Origin: Micromussa lordhowensis
Taxonomy: Eukaryota; Cnidaria; Anthozoa; Scleractinia; Lobophylliidae
NCBI GenBank assembly: GCA_964020085.1
Contig: CAXHUQ010000450.1
Coordinates: 62,001 to 126,000 of the forward strand
DNA length: 64,000 bases
Direction of reading: 5' to 3'
Shown here: positions 35,574 to 47,921 of the stretch, piece by piece
How the letters are laid out: the number at the start of each line of letters is the position of its first letter
Position numbering within the stretch: the stretch's first letter is position 1
Notes under the pieces: model-generated
Told to the model about the DNA's origin: nothing
What the model saw: only the letters and a program-made list of their open reading frames with translations
The model's database searches: none
Translations under genes and position numbers: made by a program

Positions 35574-38500
35574 CGAAATCTCGCACTATGCTAACCAGCC
35601 CGTTTGCTAATTAGCCCAACTTTGCCCGCGTCGCAACTTTGCAAACTAATACCACCAAAGCACTCCCGGGGTCGGTCCGGGTCCAAATGCGAAGTATGGG
35701 AGCTGCCCAAGATCTCGCACTATGCTAATCAGCCCGGCAGATCCCCAGGCGTGGCCGGCTGGCTGACTAGTTAGCCGAGCTTGACGCGTGTCGCAACTTG
35801 GCAAACTAATGGCACCAAAGCACTCCTGGGGTCAGTCCGGGTCCATATGCAAAGTTTCGTAGCTGCGCGAAATCTCGCACTATGCTAACCAGCCCGTTTG
35901 CTAATTAGCCCAACTTTGCGCGCGTCGCAACTTTGGAAACTAATACCACCAAAGCACTCCTGGGGTCGGTCCGGGTCCAAATGCGAAGTATCGGAGCTGC
36001 GCAAAATCTCGCACTATCCTAATCAGCCCGGCAGATCCCCAGGCGTGGCCGGCTGGCTGACTAGTTAGCTGAGCTTGACGCGTGTCGCAACTTGGCAAAC
36101 TAATGGCACCAAAGCACTCCTGGGGTCGGTCCGGGTCCACATGCAAAGTTTCGGAGCTGCGCGAAATCTCGCACTATGCTAACCAGCCCGTTTGCTAATT
36201 AGCCCAACTTTGCGCGCGTCGCAACTTTGCAAACTAATACCACCAAAGCACTCCCGGGGTCGGTCCGGGTCCAAATGCGAAGTATCGGAGCTGCGCAAAA
36301 TCTCGCACTATGCTAATCAGCCCGGCAGATCCCCAGGCGTGGCCGGCTGGCTGACTAGTTAGCCGAGCTTGACGCGTGTCGCAACTTGGCAAACTAATGG
36401 CACCAAAGCACTCCTGGGGTCGGTCCGGGTCCACATGCAAAGTTTCGGAGCTGCGCGAAATCTCGCACTATGCTAACCAGCCCGTTTGCTAATTAGCCCA
36501 ACTTTGCGCGCGTCGCAACTTTGCAAACTAATACCACCAAAGCACTCCCGGGGTCGGTCCGGGTCCAAATGCGAAGTATCGGAGCTGTGCAAAATCTCGC
36601 ACTATGCTAATCAGCCCGGCAGATCCGCAGGCGTGGCCGGCTGGCTGACTAGTTAGCCGAGCTTGACGCGTGTCCCAACTTGGCAAACTAATGGCACCAA
36701 AGCACTCCTGGGGTCGGTCCGTGTCCACATGCAAAGTTTCGGAGCTGCGCGAAATCTCGCACTATGCTAACCAGCCCGTTTGCTAATTAGCCCAACTTTG
36801 CGCGCGTTGCAACTTTGCAAACTAATACAACCAAAGAACTCCCGGGGTCGGTCCCGGTCCAAATGCGAAGTATCGGAGCTGCGCAAAATCTCGCACTATG
36901 CTAATCAGCCCGGCAGATCCCCAGGCGTGGCCGGCTGGCTGACTAGTTAGCCGAGCTTGACGCGTGTCGCGACTTGGCAAACTAATGGCACCAAAGCACT
37001 CCTGGGGTCGGTCCGGGTCCACATGCAAAGTTTCGGAGCTGCGCGAAATCTCGCACTATGCTAACCAGCCCGTTTGCTAATTAGCCCAACTTTGTGCGCG
37101 TCGCAACTTTGCAAACTAATACCACCAAAGCACTCCCGGGGTCGGTCCGGGTCCAAATGCGAAGTATCGGAGCTGCGCAAAATCTCGCACTATGCTAATC
37201 AGCCCGGCAGATCCCCAGGCGTGGCCGGCTGGCTGACTAGTTAGCCGAGCTTGACGCGTGTCGCAACTTGGCAAACTAATGGCACCAAAGCACTCCTGGG
37301 GTCGGTCCGGGTCCACATGCAAAGTTTCGGAGCTGCGCGAAATCTCGCACTATGCTAACCAGCCTGTTTGCTAATTAGCCCAACTTTGCGCGCGTCGCAA
37401 CTTTGCAAACTAATACCACCCAAGCACTCCCGGGGTCGGTCCGGGTCCAAATGCGAAGTATCGGAGCTGTGCAAAATCTTGCACTATGCTAATCAGCCCG
37501 GCAGATCCCCAGGCGTGGCCGGCTGGCTGACTAGTTAGCCGAGCTTGACGCGTGTCCCAACTTGGCAAACTAATGGCACCAAAGCACTCCTGGGGTCGGT
37601 CCGGCTCCACATGCAAAGTTTCGGAGCTGCGCGAAATCTCGCACTATGCTAACCAGCCCGTTTGCTAATTAGCCCAACTTTGCGCGCGTCGCAACTTTGC
37701 AAACTAATACCACCAAAGCACTCCCGGGGTCAGTCCGGGTCCAAATGCGAAGTATCGGAGCTGCGCAAAATCTCGCACTATGCTAATCAGCCCGGCAGAT
37801 CCCCAGGCGTGGCCGGCTGGCTGACTAGTTAGCTGAGCTTGACGCGTGTCGCAACTTGGCAAACTAATGGCACCAAAGCACTCCTGGGGTCGGTCCGGGT
37901 CCACATGCAAAGTTTTGGAGCTGCACGAAATCTCGCACTATGCTAACCAGCCCGTTTGCTAATTAGCCCAACTTTGCGCGCGTCGCAACTTTGCAAACTA
38001 ATACCACCAAAGCACTCCCGGGGTCGGTCCGGGTCCAAATGCGAAGTATGGGAGCTGCGCAAAATCTCGCACTATGCTAATCAGCCCGGCAGATCCCCAG
38101 GCGGGGCCGGCTGGCTGACTAGTTAGCCGAGCTTGACGCGTGTCGCAACTTGGCAAACAAATGGCACCAAAGCACTCCTGCGGTCAGTCCGGGTCCACAT
38201 GCAAAGTTTCGTAGCTGCGCGAAATCTCGCACTATGCTAACCAGCCCGTTTGCTAATTAGCCCAACTTTGCGCGCGTCGCAACTTTGGAAACTAATACCA
38301 CCAAAGCACTCCTGGGGTCGGTCCGGGTCCAAATGCGAAGTATCGGAGCTGCGCAAAATCTCGCACTATCCTAATCAGCCCGGCAGATCCCCAGGCGTGG
38401 CCGGCTGGCTGACTAGTTAGCCGAGCTTGACGCGTGTCGCAACTTTGCAAACTAATGGCATCAAAGCACTCCTGGGGTCGGTCCGGGTCCACATGCAAAG

Positions 38501-41159
38501 TTTCGGAGCTGCGCGAAATCTCGCACTATGCTAACCAGCCCGTTTGCTAATTAGCCCAACTTTGCGCGCGTCGCAACTTTGCAAACTAATACCACCAAAG
38601 CACTCCCGGGGTCGGTCCGGGTCCAAATGCGAAGTATCGGAGCTGCGCAAAATCTCGCACTATGCTAATCAGCCCGGCAGATCCCCAGGCGTGGCCGGCT
38701 GGCTGACTAGTCAGCCGAGCTTGACGCGTGTCGCAACTTGGCAAACTAATGGCACCAAAGCACTCCTGGGGTCGGTCCGGGTCCACATGCAAAGTTTCGG
38801 AGCTGCGCGAAATCTCGCACTATGCTAACCAGCCCGTTTGCTAATTAGCCCAACTTTGCGCGCGTCGCAACTTTGCAAACTAATACCACCAAAGCACTCC
38901 CGGGGTCGGTCCGGGTCCAAATGCGAAGTATCGGAGCTGCGCAAAATCTCGCACTATGCTAATCAGCCCGGCAGATCCCCAGGCGTGGCCGGCTGGGTGA
39001 CTAGTCAGCCGAGCTTGACGCGTGTCGCAACTTGGCAAACTAATGGCACCAAAGCACTCCTGGGGTCGGTCCGGGTCCACATGCAAAGTTTCGGAGCTGC
39101 GCGAAATCTCGCACTATGCTAACCAGCCCGTTTGCTAATTAGCCCAACTTTGCGCGCGTCGCAACTTTGCAAACTAATACCACCAAAGCACTCCCGGGGT
39201 CGGTCCGGGTCCAAATGCGAAGTATCGGAGCTGCGCAAAATCTCGCACTATGCTAATCAGCCCGGCAGATCCCCAGGCGTGGCCGGCTGGCTGACTAGTT
39301 AGCCGAGCTTGACGCGTGTCGCAACTTGGCAAACTAATGGCACCAAAGCACTCCTGGGGTCGGTCCGGGTCCACATGCAAAGTTTCGGAGCTGCGCGAAA
39401 TCTCGCACTATGCTAACCAGCCCGTTTGCTAATTAGCCCAACTTTGCGCGCGTCGCAACTTTGCAAACTAATACCACCAAAGCACTCCCGGGGTCGGTCT
39501 GGGTCCAAATGCGAAGTATCGGAGCTGCGCAAAATCTCGCACTATGCTAATCAGCCCGGCAGATCCCCAGGCGTGGCCGGCTGGCTGACTAGTTAGCTGA
39601 GCTTGACGCGTGTCGCAACTTGGCAAACTAATGGCACCAAAGCACTCCTGGGGTCGGTCCGGGTCCACATGCAAAGTTTCGGAGCTGCGCGAAATCTAGC
39701 ACTATGCTAACCAGCCCGTTTGCTAATTAGCCCAACTTTGCGCGCGTCGCAACTTTGCAAACTAATACCACCAAAGAACTCCCGGGGTCGGTCCGGGTCC
39801 AAATGCGAAGTATCGGAGCTGCGCAAAATCTCGCACTATGCTAATCAGCCCGGCAGATCCCCAGGCGTGGCCGGCTGGCTGACTAGTTAGCCGAGCTTCA
39901 CGCGTGTCGCAACTTGGCAAACTAATGGCACCAAAGCACTCCTGGGGTCGGTCCGGGTCCACATGCAAAGTTTCGGAGCTGCGCGAAATCTCGCACTATG
40001 CTAACCAGCCCGTTTGCTAATTAGCCCAACTTTGCGCGCGTCGCAACTTTGCAAACTAATACCACCAAAGAACTCCCGGGGTCGGTCCGGGTCCAAATGC
40101 GAAGTATCGGAGCTGCGCAAAATCTCGCACTATGCTAATCAGCCCGGCAGATCCCCAGGCGTGGCCGGCTGGCTGACTAGTTAGCTGAGCTTGACGCGTG
40201 TCGCAACTTGGCAAACTAATGGCACCAAAGCACTCCTGGAGTCGGTCCGGGTCCACATGCAAAGTTTCGGAGCTGCGCGAAATCTCGCACTATGCTAACC
40301 AGCCCGTTTGCTAATTAGCCCAACTTTGCGCGCGTCGCAACTTTGCAAACTAATACCACCAAAGCACTCTCGGGGTCGGTCCGGGTCCAAATGCGAAGTA
40401 TCGGAGCTGCACAAAATCTCGCACTATGCTAATCAGCCCGGCAGATCCCCAGGCGTGGCCGGCTGGCTGACTAGTTAGCCGAGCTTGACGCGTGTCGCAA
40501 CTTGGCAAACTAATGGCACCAAAGCACTCCTGGGGTCAGTCCGGGTCCACATGCAAAGTTTCGTAGCTGCGCGAAATCTCGCACTATGCTAACCAGCCCG
40601 TTTGCTAATTAGCCCAACTTTGCGCGCGTCGCAACTTTGCAAACTAATACCACCAAAGCACTCCTGGGGTCGGTCCGGGTCCAAATGCGAAGTATCGGAG
40701 CTGCGCAAAATCTAGCACTATCCTAATCAGCCCGGCAGATCCCCAGGCGTGGCCGGCTGGCTGACTAGTTAGCCGAGCTTGACGCGTGTCGCAACTTGGC
40801 AAACTAATGGCACCAAAGCACTCCTGGGGTTGGTCCGGGTCCACATGCAAAGTTTCGGAGCTGCGCGAAATCTCGCACTATGCTAACCAGCCCGTTTGCT
40901 AATTAGCCCAACTTTGCGCGCGTCGCAACTTTGCAAACTAATACCACCAAAGCACTCCCGGGGTCGGTCCGGGTCCAAATGCGAAGTATCGGAGCTGCGC
41001 AAAATCTCGCACTATGCTAATCAGCCCGGCAGATCCCCAGGCGTGGCCGGCTGGCTGACTAGTTAGCCGAGCTTGACGCGTGTCGCAACTTGGCAAACTA
41101 ATGGCACCAAAGCACTCCTGGGGTCGGTCCGGGTCCACATGCAAAGTTTCGGAGCTGCG
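35574..41159. repeat. 19-unit HOR, copy 2 (U122-U140, 5586 bp)
   Basis: This copy follows copy 1 directly and reproduces its markers unit for unit. By eye I found two differences: T at 34518 in copy 1 against G at 40104 here, and A at 38159 here against T at 32573 in copy 1. Near-identity over 5.6 kb means either a very recent duplication or a recent conversion. An assembly artefact has to be excluded with long reads. Confidence 0.94.
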
Positions 41160-42629
41160 CGAAATCTCGCACTATGCTAACCAGCCTGTTTGCTAATTAG
41201 CCCAACTTTGCGCGCGTCGCAACTTTGCAAACTAATACCACCCAAGCACTCCCGGGGTCGGTCCGGGTCCAAATGCGAAGTATCGGAGCTGTGCAAAATC
41301 TTGCACTATGCTAATCAGCCCGGCAGATCCCCAGGCGTGGCCGGCTGGCTGACTAGTTAGCCGAGCTTGACGCGTGTCCCAACTTGGCAAACTAATGGCA
41401 CCAAAGCACTCCTGGGGTCGGTCCGGCTCCACATGCAAAGTTTCGGAGCTGCGCGAAATCTCGCACTATGCTAACCAGCCCGTTTGCTAATTAGCCCAAC
41501 TTTGCGCGCGTCGCAACTTTGCAAACTAATACCACCAAAGCACTCCCGGGGTCGGTCCGGGTCCAAATGCGAAGTATCGGAGCTGCGCAAAATCTCGCAC
41601 TATGCTAATCAGCCCGGCAGATCCCCAGGCGTGGCCGGCTGGCTGACTAGTTAGCCGAGCTTGACGCGTGTCGCAACTTGGCAAACTAATGGCACCAAAG
41701 CACTCCTGGGGTCGGTCCGGGTCCACATGCAAAGTTTCGGAGCTGCGCGAAATCTCGCACTATGCTAACCAGCCTATTTGCTAATTAGCTTAACTTTGCG
41801 CGCGTCGCAACTTTGCAAACTAATACCACCCAAGCACTCCCGGGGTCGGTCCGGGTCCAAATGCGAAGTATCGGAGCTGTGCAAAATCTTGCACTATGCT
41901 AATCAGCCCGGCAGATCCCCAGGCGTGGCCGGCTGGCTGACTGGTTAGCCGAGCTTGACGCGTGTCCCAACTTGGCAAACTAATGGCACCAAAGCACTCC
42001 TGGGGTCGGTCCGGCTCCACATGCAAAGTTTCGGAGCTGCGCGAAATCTCGCACTATGCTAACCAGCCCGTTTGCTAATTAGCCCAACTTTGCGCGCGTC
42101 GCAACTTTGCAAACTAATACCACCAAAGCACTCCCGGGGTCGGTCCGGGTCCAAATGCGAAGTATCGGAGCTGCGCAAAATCTCGCACTATGCTAATCAG
42201 CCCGGCAGATCCCCAGGCGTGGCCGGCTGGCTGACTAGTTAGCTGAGCTTGACGCGTGTCGCAACTTGGCAAACTAATGGCGCCAAAGCACTCCTGGGGT
42301 CGGTCCGGGTCCACATGCAAAGTTTTGGAGCTGCGCGAAATCTCGCACTATGCTAACCAGCCCGTTTGCTAATTAGCCCAACTTTGCGCGCGTCGCAACT
42401 TTGCAAACTAATACCACCAAAGCACTCCCGGGGTCGGTCCGGGTCCAAATGCGAAGTATGGGAGCTGCGCAAAATCTCGCACTATGCTAATCAGCCCGGC
42501 AGATCCCCAGGCGTGGCCGGCTGGCTGACTAGTTAGCCGAGCTTGACGCGTGTCGCAACTTGGCAAACTAATGGCACCAAAGCACTCCTGGGGTCAGTCC
42601 GGGTCCACATGCAAAGTTTCGTAGCTGCG
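41160..42629. repeat. U141-U145, linker between HOR blocks
   Basis: The pair U140-U141 (40866-41453) is repeated as U142-U143 (41454-42041). Both second members carry 'GTGCAAAATCTTGC' and 'CGGCTCCACATG'. U143 adds private changes, 'GCCTATTTGC', 'TTAGCTTAAC' and 'GACTGGTTAGCC'. U144 has 'GGCGCCAAAG' and 'AGTTTTGGAGC'. U145 resembles U61, U111 and U130 in its first half and the last unit of the following 9-unit HOR in its second half, so it looks like a junction unit. Confidence 0.85.
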
Positions 42630-45275
42630 CGAAATCTCGCACTATGCTAACCAGCCCGTTTGCTAATTAGCCCAACTTTGCGCGCGTCGCAACTTTGCAA
42701 ACTAATACCACCAAAGCACTCCTGGGGTCGGTCCGGGTCCAAATGCGAAGTATCGGAGCTGCGCAAAATCTCGCACTATCCTAATCAGCCCGGCAGATCC
42801 CCAGGCGTGGCCGGCTGGCTGACTAGTTAGCCGAGCTTGACGCGTGTCGCAACTTGGCAAACTAATGGCACCAAAGCACTCCTGGGGTCGGTCCGGGTCC
42901 ACATGCAAAGTTTCGGAGCTGCGCGAAATGTCGCACTATGCTAACCAGCCCGTTTGCTAATTAGCCCAACTTTGCGCGCGTCGCAACTTTGCAAACTAAT
43001 ACCACCAAAGCACTCCCGGGGTCGGTCCGGGTCCAAATGCGAAGTATCGGAGCTGCGCAAAATCTCGCACTATGCTAATCAGCCCGGCAGATCCCCAGGC
43101 GTGGCCGGCTGGCTGACTAGTTAGCCGAGCTTGACGCGTGTCGCAACTTGGCAAACTAATGGCACCAAAGCACTCCTGGGGTCGGTCCGGGTCCACATGC
43201 AAAGTTTCGAAGCTGCGCGAAATCTCGCACTATGCTAACCAGCCCGTTTGCTAATTAGCCCAACTTTGCGCGCGTCGCAACTTTGCAAACTAATATCACC
43301 AAAGCACTCCCGGAGTCGGTCCGGGTCCAAATGCGAAGTATCGGAGCTGCGCAAAATCTCGCACTATGCTAATCAGCCCGGCAGATCCCCAGGCGTGGCC
43401 GGCTGGCTGACTAGTTAGCCGAGCTTGACGCGTGTCGCAACTTTGCAAACTAATGGCATCAAAGCACTCCTGGGGTCGGTCCGGGTCCACATGCAAAGTT
43501 TCGGAGCTGCGCGAAATCTCGCACTATGCTAACCAGCCCGTTTGCTAATTAGCCCAAATTTGCGCGCGTCGCAACTTTGCAAACTAATACCACCAAAGCA
43601 CTCCCGGGGTCGGTCCGGGTCCAAATGCGAAGTATCGGAGCTGCGCAAAATCTCGCACTATGCTAATCAGCCCGGCAGATCCCCAGGCGTGGCCGGCTGG
43701 CTGACTAGTCAGCCGAGCTTGACGCGTGTCGCAACTTGGCAAACTAATGGCACCAAAGCACTCCTGGGGTCGGTCCGGGTCCACATGCAAAGTTTCGGAG
43801 CTGCGCGAAATCTCGCACTATGCTAACCAGCCCGTTTGCTAATTAGCCCAACTTTGCGCGCGTCGCAACTTTGCAAACTAATACCACCAAAGCACTCCCG
43901 GGGTCGGTCCGGGTCCAAATGCGAAGTATCGGAGCTGCGCAAAATCTCGCACTATGCTAATCAGCCCGGCAGATCCCCAGGCGTGGCCGGCTGGCTGACT
44001 AGTTAGCCGAGCTTGACGCGTGTCGCAACTTGGCAAACTAATGGCACCAAAGCACTCCTGGGGTCGGTCCGGGTCCACATGCAAAGTTTCGGAGCTGCGC
44101 GAAATCTCGCACTATGCTAACCAGCCCGTTTGCTAATTAGCCCAACTTTGCGCGCGTCGCAACTTTGCAAACTAATACCACCAAAGCACTCCCGGGGTCG
44201 GTCTGGGTCCAAATGCGAAGTATCGGAGCTGCGCAAAATCTCGCACTATGCTAATCAGCCCGGCAGATCCCCAGGCGTGGCCGGCTGGCTGACTAGTTAG
44301 CTGAGCTTGACGCGTGTCGCAACTTGGCAAACTAATGGCACCAAAGCACTCCTGGGGTCGGTCCGGGTCCACATGCAAAGTTTCGGAGCTGCGCGAAATC
44401 TAGCACTATGCTAACCAGCCCGTTTGCTAATTAGCCCAACTTTGCGCGCGTCGCAACTTTGCAAACTAATACCACCAAAGAACTCCCGGGGTCGGTCCGG
44501 GTCCAAATGCGAAGTATCGGAGCTGCGCAAAATCTCGCACTATGCTAATCAGCCCGGCAGATCCCCAGGCGTGGCCGGCTGGCTGACTAGTTAGCCGAGC
44601 TTGACGCGTGTCGCAACTTGGCAAACTAATGGCACCAAAGCACTCCTGGGGTCGGTCCGGGTCCACATGCAAAGTTTCGGAGCTGCGCGAAATCTCGCAC
44701 TATGCTAACCAGCCCGTTTGCTAATTAGCCCAACTTTGCGCGCGTCGCAACTTTGCAAACTAATACCACCAAAGCACTCCCGGGGTCGGTCCGGGTCCAA
44801 ATGCGAAGTATCGGAGCTGCGCAAAATCTCGCACTATGCTAATCAGCCCGGCAGATCCCCAGGCGTGGCCGGCTGGCTGACTAGTTAGCTGAGCTTGACG
44901 CGTGTCGCAACTTGGCAAACTAATGGCACCAAAGCACTCCTGGGGTCGGTCCGGGTCCACATGCAAAGTTTCGGAGCTGCGCGAAATCTCGCACTATGCT
45001 AACCAGCCCGTTTGCTAATTAGCCCAACTTTGCGCGCGTCGCAACTTTGCAAACTAATACCACCAAAGCACTCTCGGGGTCGGTCCGGGTCCAAATGCGA
45101 AGTATCGGAGCTGCGCAAAATCTCGCACTATGCTAATCAGCCCGGCAGATCCCCAGGCGTGGCCGGCTGGCTGACTAGTTAGCCGAGCTTGACGCGTGTC
45201 GCAACTTGGCAAACTAATGGCACCAAAGCACTCCTGGGGTCAGTCCGGGTCCACATGCAAAGTTTCGTAGCTGCG
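42630..45275. repeat. 9-unit HOR, copy 1 (U146-U154, 2646 bp)
   Basis: Markers in order: 'CTATCCTAATC' (U146) with 'GAAATGTCGC' at the start of U147; 'TTTCGAAGCTG' (end of U147); 'ATGGCATCAAAG' (U148); 'CCCAAATTTGCG' with 'GACTAGTCAGCC' (U149); 'GGTCTGGGTCC' (U151); 'ATCTAGCAC' and 'AAAGAACTCCC' (U152); 'TTAGCTGAGC' (U153); 'CACTCTCGGGG' with 'TTTCGTAGCTG' (U154). Two more copies follow. Confidence 0.94.
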
Positions 45276-47921
45276 CGAAATCTCGCACTATGCTAACCAG
45301 CCCGTTTGCTAATTAGCCCAACTTTGCGCGCGTCGCAACTTTGCAAACTAATACCACCAAAGCACTCCTGGGGTCGGTCCGGGTCCAAATGCGAAGTATC
45401 GGAGCTGCGCAAAATCTCGCACTATCCTAATCAGCCCGGCAGATCCCCAGGCGTGGCCGGCTGGCTGACTAGTTAGCCGAGCTTGACGCGTGTCGCAACT
45501 TGGCAAACTAATGGCACCAAAGCACTCCTGGGGTCGGTCCGGGTCCACATGCAAAGTTTCGGAGCTGCGCGAAATGTCGCACTATGCTAACCAGCCCGTT
45601 TGCTAATTAGCCCAACTTTGCGCGCGTCGCAACTTTGCAAACTAATACCACCAAAGCACTCCCGGGGTCGGTCCGGGTCCAAATGCGAAGTATCGGAGCT
45701 GCGCAAAATCTCGCACTATGCTAATCAGCCCGGCAGATCCCCAGGCGTGGCCGGCTGGCTGACTAGTTAGCCGAGCTTGACGCGTGTCGCAACTTGGCAA
45801 ACTAATGGCACCAAAGCACTCCTGGGGTCGGTCCGGGTCCACATGCAAAGTTTCGAAGCTGCGCGAAATCTCGCACTATGCTAACCAGCCCGTTTGCTAA
45901 TTAGCCCAACTTTGCGCGCGTCGCAACTTTGCAAACTAATATCACCAAAGCACTCCCGGAGTCGGTCCGGGTCCAAATGCGAAGTATCGGAGCTGCGCAA
46001 AATCTCGCACTATGCTAATCAGCCCGGCAGATCCCCAGGCGTGGCCGGCTGGCTGACTAGTTAGCCGAGCTTGACGCGTGTCGCAACTTTGCAAACTAAT
46101 GGCATCAAAGCACTCCTGGGGTCGGTCCGGGTCCACATGCAAAGTTTCGGAGCTGCGCGAAATCTCGCACTATGCTAACCAGCCCGTTTGCTAATTAGCC
46201 CAAATTTGCGCGCGTCGCAACTTTGCAAACTAATACCACCAAAGCACTCCCGGGGTCGGTCCGGGTCCAAATGCGAAGTATCGGAGCTGCGCAAAATCTC
46301 GCACTATGCTAATCAGCCCGGCAGATCCCCAGGCGTGGCCGGCTGGCTGACTAGTCAGCCGAGCTTGACGCGTGTCGCAACTTGGCAAACTAATGGCACC
46401 AAAGCACTCCTGGGGTCGGTCCGGGTCCACATGCAAAGTTTCGGAGCTGCGCGAAATCTCGCACTATGCTAACCAGCCCGTTTGCTAATTAGCCCAACTT
46501 TGCGCGCGTCGCAACTTTGCAAACTAATACCACCAAAGCACTCCCGGGGTCGGTCCGGGTCCAAATGCGAAGTATCGGAGCTGCGCAAAATCTCGCACTA
46601 TGCTAATCAGCCCGGCAGATCCCCAGGCGTGGCCGGCTGGCTGACTAGTTAGCCGAGCTTGACGCGTGTCGCAACTTGGCAAACTAATGGCACCAAAGCA
46701 CTCCTGGGGTCGGTCCGGGTCCACATGCAAAGTTTCGGAGCTGCGCGAAATCTCGCACTATGCTAACCAGCCCGTTTGCTAATTAGCCCAACTTTGCGCG
46801 CGTCGCAACTTTGCAAACTAATACCACCAAAGCACTCCCGGGGTCGGTCTGGGTCCAAATGCGAAGTATCGGAGCTGCGCAAAATCTCGCACTATGCTAA
46901 TCAGCCCGGCAGATCCCCAGGCGTGGCCGGCTGGCTGACTAGTTAGCTGAGCTTGACGCGTGTCGCAACTTGGCAAACTAATGGCACCAAAGCACTCCTG
47001 GGGTCGGTCCGGGTCCACATGCAAAGTTTCGGAGCTGCGCGAAATCTAGCACTATGCTAACCAGCCCGTTTGCTAATTAGCCCAACTTTGCGCGCGTCGC
47101 AACTTTGCAAACTAATACCACCAAAGAACTCCCGGGGTCGGTCCGGGTCCAAATGCGAAGTATCGGAGCTGCGCAAAATCTCGCACTATGCTAATCAGCC
47201 CGGCAGATCCCCAGGCGTGGCCGGCTGGCTGACTAGTTAGCCGAGCTTGACGCGTGTCGCAACTTGGCAAACTAATGGCACCAAAGCACTCCTGGGGTCG
47301 GTCCGGGTCCACATGCAAAGTTTCGGAGCTGCGCGAAATCTCGCACTATGCTAACCAGCCCGTTTGCTAATTAGCCCAACTTTGCGCGCGTCGCAACTTT
47401 GCAAACTAATACCACCAAAGCACTCCCGGGGTCGGTCCGGGTCCAAATGCGAAGTATCGGAGCTGCGCAAAATCTCGCACTATGCTAATCAGCCCGGCAG
47501 ATCCCCAGGCGTGGCCGGCTGGCTGACTAGTTAGCTGAGCTTGACGCGTGTCGCAACTTGGCAAACTAATGGCACCAAAGCACTCCTGGGGTCGGTCCGG
47601 GTCCACATGCAAAGTTTCGGAGCTGCGCGAAATCTCGCACTATGCTAACCAGCCCGTTTGCTAATTAGCCCAACTTTGCGCGCGTCGCAACTTTGCAAAC
47701 TAATACCACCAAAGCACTCTCGGGGTCGGTCCGGGTCCAAATGCGAAGTATCGGAGCTGCGCAAAATCTCGCACTATGCTAATCAGCCCGGCAGATCCCC
47801 AGGCGTGGCCGGCTGGCTGACTAGTTAGCCGAGCTTGACGCGTGTCGCAACTTGGCAAACTAATGGCACCAAAGCACTCCTGGGGTCAGTCCGGGTCCAC
47901 ATGCAAAGTTTCGTAGCTGCG
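45276..47921. repeat. 9-unit HOR, copy 2 (U155-U163, 2646 bp)
   Basis: All diagnostic sites listed for the first copy recur here at +2646 bp. I found no difference at these sites. This copy and its two neighbours form the most regular higher-order stretch in the window. Confidence 0.94.
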
